Of a stretch of 8,795 nt of DNA, positions 6,766 through 8,795 are shown piece by piece. A program made the translations under genes and the position numbers. The notes below the pieces were generated by a model. That model did not search any database. It was not told the DNA's origin and saw only the letters and a program-made list of their open reading frames with translations. The stretch's first letter is position 1. Each line of letters begins with the position of its first letter. The DNA is from Candidatus Neomicrothrix sp. UBA6944 (GTDB lineage Bacteria > Actinomycetota > Acidimicrobiia > Acidimicrobiales > Poriferisodalaceae). Location: assembly GCA_002448715.1 (NCBI GenBank), contig DJZU01000001.1:1-8795 (forward strand), given 5' to 3'.

Positions 6766-7553
6766 CAGTGAGATCCTCGCAACGCGGATACTGCAGCCAC
6801 AGGGTCACCACTTGTGACGAGAGTCTCACCAACCAAAACTGCTTTGTATCCGACTTCTTTGAGCGCAGCAGCATCTTCGGGGCCCCGCACCCCTGACTCA
6901 GCTACTCCAATGACGCCGGCCGGTAGAAGAGCCGCCATTCGCGATGCGCGCTCGTGATCGACCTTAAAGGTGTACAGATCTCGTTGGTTAACTCCGATCA
7001 GATCGGCGCCCACCTCAAGAGCGGCTTCCATTTCGCCTTCGTCGTGCACTTCGACTAATACGTCCAATCCGATTTCTCGGCCGAGTAGGTACAGGTGTTT
7101 GAGTTCAGCCGAAGATAGAGCCGCGGCAATAAGCAAAACGGCGTCCGCCCCCATCAAACGGGCATCTAGAACATCAATGTCATCGACAGTGAAGTCTTTT
7201 CTCAGAACTGGTAAGTCAACGGCCGACCTTGCGTCTTGTAGATCTTGCACCGAGCCGCCGAAATGTGGTCCATCAGTGAGAACGGAAAGACAGGCGGCAC
7301 CGCCCTCAAAGTATTGTTTGGCCAACACAGCTGGGTCCAAGTCAGGAAAGAGATCACCTTTGGATGGTGACCGTCGCTTCACTTCTGCGATGACACTCAA
7401 GCCGGGCTCGGCTAGCGCGTTACGGAATTTCTTCGCCGGAATACAGCCATCAACAAGATCGGAGAGATGTTGGACATCTCGTCGGTCAGCAGCGACACGT
7501 TTTCGATGATGCGCGACGATTCTGTCCAAATAGGTCTCATTCCCGGCAGCCAT
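6765..7553 (-). CDS. trpC: Indole-3-glycerol phosphate synthase
   Basis: Closes the indole ring with loss of CO2 and water, giving indole-3-glycerol phosphate for TrpA. It is a single-domain TIM barrel of 262 residues, not the TrpC-TrpF fusion found in enterics. Catalytic residues are visible in order: Glu57 and Lys59 in VIAEVKRRSPSKG, Lys119 in VLRKDFTVD, Glu168 in LVEVHDEGE, Asn189 in GVNQRDL, and Glu219-Ser220 in VAESGV. LVGETLVTS near the end binds phosphate. It contains no Trp, as is common for enzymes of this pathway. The start is ATG at 7553, supported by GGAAGG 8 nt upstream. It begins 41 bp behind the monooxygenase gene and runs directly into trpF. Confidence 0.97.
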   Translation of the reverse strand: MAAGNETYLDRIVAHHRKRVAADRRDVQHLSDLVDGCIPAKKFRNALAEPGLSVIAEVKRRSPSKGDLFPDLDPAVLAKQYFEGGAACLSVLTDGPHFGGSVQDLQDARSAVDLPVLRKDFTVDDIDVLDARLMGADAVLLIAAALSSAELKHLYLLGREIGLDVLVEVHDEGEMEAALEVGADLIGVNQRDLYTFKVDHERASRMAALLPAGVIGVAESGVRGPEDAAALKEVGYKAVLVGETLVTSGDPVAAVSALRGSH

Positions 7554-7561
7554 CTTTCGTA

Positions 7562-7567
7562 CCTTCC
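7562..7567 (-). promoter_or_regulatory. Ribosome binding site of trpC
   Basis: On the - strand this reads GGAAGG, 8 nt before the trpC ATG at 7553. It is one of the clearest Shine-Dalgarno sites in the window and fixes the start. The rest of the 41-bp gap (7554-7594) shows no hairpin, T-run or promoter I would trust. Confidence 0.75.
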
Positions 7568-7594
7568 AGATGTTTTGATTTGCGCTGCTAACGC

Positions 7595-7909
7595 TTAGAT
7601 GTCGAGCCCCTTGGCGCAGGCCGGTTCCAGAAAAATTAGATCCGGTCGTCCGTCCATGAACTCCGCCGTAGCTCTACCAAACTCCTTCATACCGTCGGAT
7701 CCACCGTGCGCCGCGAGGGCATCGCTGTCCGTGTACATCTCATAAAACCAGACCACGTTCGCGTCATTTTGGTCCTTGTGTGCCGCGTATACCTCTGTTC
7801 CTGGTTCCCCCGAGACGTTCTTCATTCCGAGGTCCGCGATCACTGCCAACAACGCGTCGCGTTGGCCGTCCTTGGCGGTAAGTTTCGCTAAAAGTGCAGT
7901 CTTGGCCAC
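7595..7909 (-). CDS. Antibiotic biosynthesis monooxygenase (ABM) domain protein
   Basis: A 104-residue single-domain protein of the ABM/quinol-monooxygenase type, a ferredoxin-like alpha-beta barrel that usually forms dimers without a cofactor. Family features are the N-terminal ALLAKLTAKDGQRDALLAVI, the conserved VVWFYEMYTDSDALAAH (residues 52-68, with Trp54, Tyr56, Glu57 and His68) and the helix SDGMKEF. Some relatives, such as YgiN, oxidise quinols, but many have no known reaction. The start is GTG at 7909, supported by AGGAG 7 nt upstream. It sits 41 bp ahead of trpC and is probably co-transcribed with the trp genes. A role linked to anthranilate, indole or quinone chemistry would be a guess. 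Fold good, function unknown. Confidence 0.82.
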   Translation of the reverse strand: MAKTALLAKLTAKDGQRDALLAVIADLGMKNVSGEPGTEVYAAHKDQNDANVVWFYEMYTDSDALAAHGGSDGMKEFGRATAEFMDGRPDLIFLEPACAKGLDI

Positions 7910-7916
7910 TGTTTGT

Positions 7917-7921
7917 CTCCT
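7917..7921 (-). promoter_or_regulatory. Ribosome binding site deciding a GTG start
   Basis: The - strand reads AGGAG, 7 nt ahead of the GTG at 7909. It supports that GTG as the true start of the ABM protein. The palindromes at 7927-7947 lie just 5 bp upstream. Confidence 0.8.
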
Positions 7922-7926
7922 AATCC

Positions 7927-7947
7927 AACCGGTTTCACAATTTGTGA
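7927..7947. promoter_or_regulatory. Two abutting palindromes, possible operator
   Basis: Bases 7927-7934 form the perfect 8-bp palindrome AACCGGTT. Directly beside it, 7935-7947 reads TCACAA-T-TTGTGA, a perfect 6-bp inverted repeat around one base. Both lie in the 93-bp gap between the YgfZ-like gene and the ABM gene, just upstream of a strong ribosome site. A dimeric repressor bound here could block the transcription start or its first bases. A TAGAAAT stretch upstream on the - strand could be a weak -10, but I see no convincing -35. The symmetry is seen directly; the operator role is inference. Confidence 0.4.
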
Positions 7948-7954
7948 TATTTCT

Positions 7955-7976
7955 AGGCTACGGCAGAGGCTACTGC
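7955..7976. repeat. Short imperfect direct repeat, 12-bp spacing
   Basis: AGGCTACGGC (7955-7964) is repeated as AGGCTACTGC (7967-7976), with one mismatch and a 12-bp period. It lies in the same 93-bp gap as the palindromes. It could be a tandem protein-binding site or chance. The rest of 7910-8002 holds a GGATCC palindrome near 7992 but no hairpin followed by a T-run, so no terminator for the upstream gene is seen. Confidence 0.4.
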
Positions 7977-8002
7977 TCTATCGGTCTTGAAGGATCCCGC
8001 TA

Positions 8003-8795
8003 TTAGAGAACCGCCTCAAGAGAAACAACAGAAACCTTGGCACCATCATCTGTAGCCACCTCAGAATCCTCACCACTTAGCGATGCAAACCCAACATAGG
8101 GAGCATTGTTGGTTACGGTTAAGACTTCTCCAACTCGTTCGGAGGAAACGAAAAGGGTTTGACCTAAAAGCAGCGATTCATCGCTACAAATTCGGCGAAT
8201 TTTGTGACGTCCGCCGCCCCGAGCCGAAATTCGTTCAACCAACTCTTGACCCCTGTAGCAACCTTTGTCGAACGACACCGCCCTTTCGACTAGGCCGGAT
8301 TCGTTTGGAATTCCTCCTACCTGAAGCTCTCTTCCGATTGTTGGCAATCCACATTCAAAGCGAATGCGCTCATACTCTTCTTGGGCACACGTAGGTAGAT
8401 CTATCTCTACGGCCGCACCTAGAACATCAATCACGGTTTCAGAGAGCCATGGAGAGGTGGCAAATACAACCTGTGGTCCCAGGTCTGCGGGGCTCCACTC
8501 ACCGAAGACAGAGACCATTTCCCATTCATGGAGCTCAAAGTCAGCTTTTGTTCTCAGTTTGAAGCGCTCAAGCGAAGATATCAGAGGCGATCCGAACCCT
8601 GACTCAGTGTCTAAAACGAATTGGCCTTCTTGGGTCTTCGTAATTCTGAAATACCCTTCTATGTTTCCCTTGGGTTCGAGAAGAAACGAGATCCGCGATT
8701 CCCCACCCGACATGTCGTCAACGTTTTGTGATATCTGACTATGAAGGTAGCTCTCTGCTTCGGGCCCTTGCACAATGATTATGTCGCGGTCGCTT
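8003..8795 (-). CDS. ygfZ: YgfZ/CAF17-type folate-binding protein, 5' end cut by window edge
   Basis: Member of the GcvT-fold family that includes E. coli YgfZ and eukaryotic IBA57/CAF17, which bind folate and help maintain certain Fe-S enzymes. The diagnostic motif KGCYRGQE is present, with its Cys codon at 8258-8260, followed by LVERISARGGG. The visible N-terminal part, RDIIIVQGPEAESYLHSQISQNV, matches the start of GcvT-like domains. The frame is open to the right edge and this similarity begins before the GTG at 8773, so that GTG is internal and the true start lies outside the window. About 263 codons are visible, against about 326 residues for E. coli YgfZ; the C-terminal barrel region (YVGFASL) seems complete. 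The TAA at 8003 is 93 bp from the next gene, so it may be a separate transcript. Confidence 0.87.
   Translation of the reverse strand, partial: SDRDIIIVQGPEAESYLHSQISQNVDDMSGGESRISFLLEPKGNIEGYFRITKTQEGQFVLDTESGFGSPLISSLERFKLRTKADFELHEWEMVSVFGEWSPADLGPQVVFATSPWLSETVIDVLGAAVEIDLPTCAQEEYERIRFECGLPTIGRELQVGGIPNESGLVERAVSFDKGCYRGQELVERISARGGGRHKIRRICSDESLLLGQTLFVSSERVGEVLTVTNNAPYVGFASLSGEDSEVATDDGAKVSVVSLEAVL

Noticed and set aside
6970..7509. A 179-codon open frame on the + strand inside trpC
   Set aside because: It is antisense to a gene with all catalytic residues. Its translation is Ser/Arg/Pro-rich with no recognisable domain, as expected from the codon bias of trpC.
7554..7594. A weak hairpin (GCG/CGC) between the ABM gene and trpC
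   Set aside because: The stem is only three base pairs and no T-run follows, so it does not support a terminator or attenuator.
8083..8738. Two overlapping + strand open frames (103 and 124 codons)
   Set aside because: Both are antisense to the YgfZ-like gene, whose KGCYRGQE motif shows the true frame. Neither has a ribosome site or a known motif.

Overview
The window reads as a compact piece of bacterial chromosome at roughly 50% G+C (estimated by eye). Two genes on the + strand (1-1404) run into a long run of eleven genes on the - strand (1411-8795). There is almost no intergenic space, and many start and stop codons overlap. The protein sequences look actinobacterial. TrpA carries the FSDPVMDGP version of its active-site loop, GTG starts are common, and the FabF, YgfZ and HIT-like proteins would suit an uncultured actinomycete, perhaps Acidimicrobiia. 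That placement is inference from remembered family resemblance and was not tested.

Left part, + strand: the 3' part of an acyl carrier protein gene is followed, with a GTGA overlap, by fabF (3-oxoacyl-ACP synthase II). Both belong to type II fatty-acid synthesis. fabF converges on the last - strand gene with only 6 bp between the two stop codons.

- strand cluster in transcription order (right to left): a YgfZ/GcvT-fold protein (cut by the right edge); a 93-bp gap with adjacent palindromes and a short direct repeat; a small antibiotic-biosynthesis-monooxygenase (ABM) domain protein; trpC, trpF, trpB and trpA; a small tryptophan-rich HIT-like metal-site protein; a secreted or anchored c-type cytochrome; a BCP-type peroxiredoxin; a FabZ-type dehydratase; then azlC and azlD. 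From trpC to azlD no gap exceeds 50 bp and five junctions overlap or lie within about 11 bp, so one long transcript is plausible.

Together the genes cover the last steps of tryptophan synthesis (phosphoribosylanthranilate to tryptophan), part of fatty-acid elongation, Fe-S or one-carbon maintenance (YgfZ), peroxide defence, electron transfer and amino-acid export. trpE, trpG and trpD are absent, so the first steps of the pathway must be encoded elsewhere. No tRNA, rRNA, CRISPR array, insertion sequence or phage gene was seen. I found no clear undescribed system. The most curious items are the Trp-rich HIT-like protein directly behind trpA, the ABM protein at the head of the trp genes, and the palindromes in front of it.
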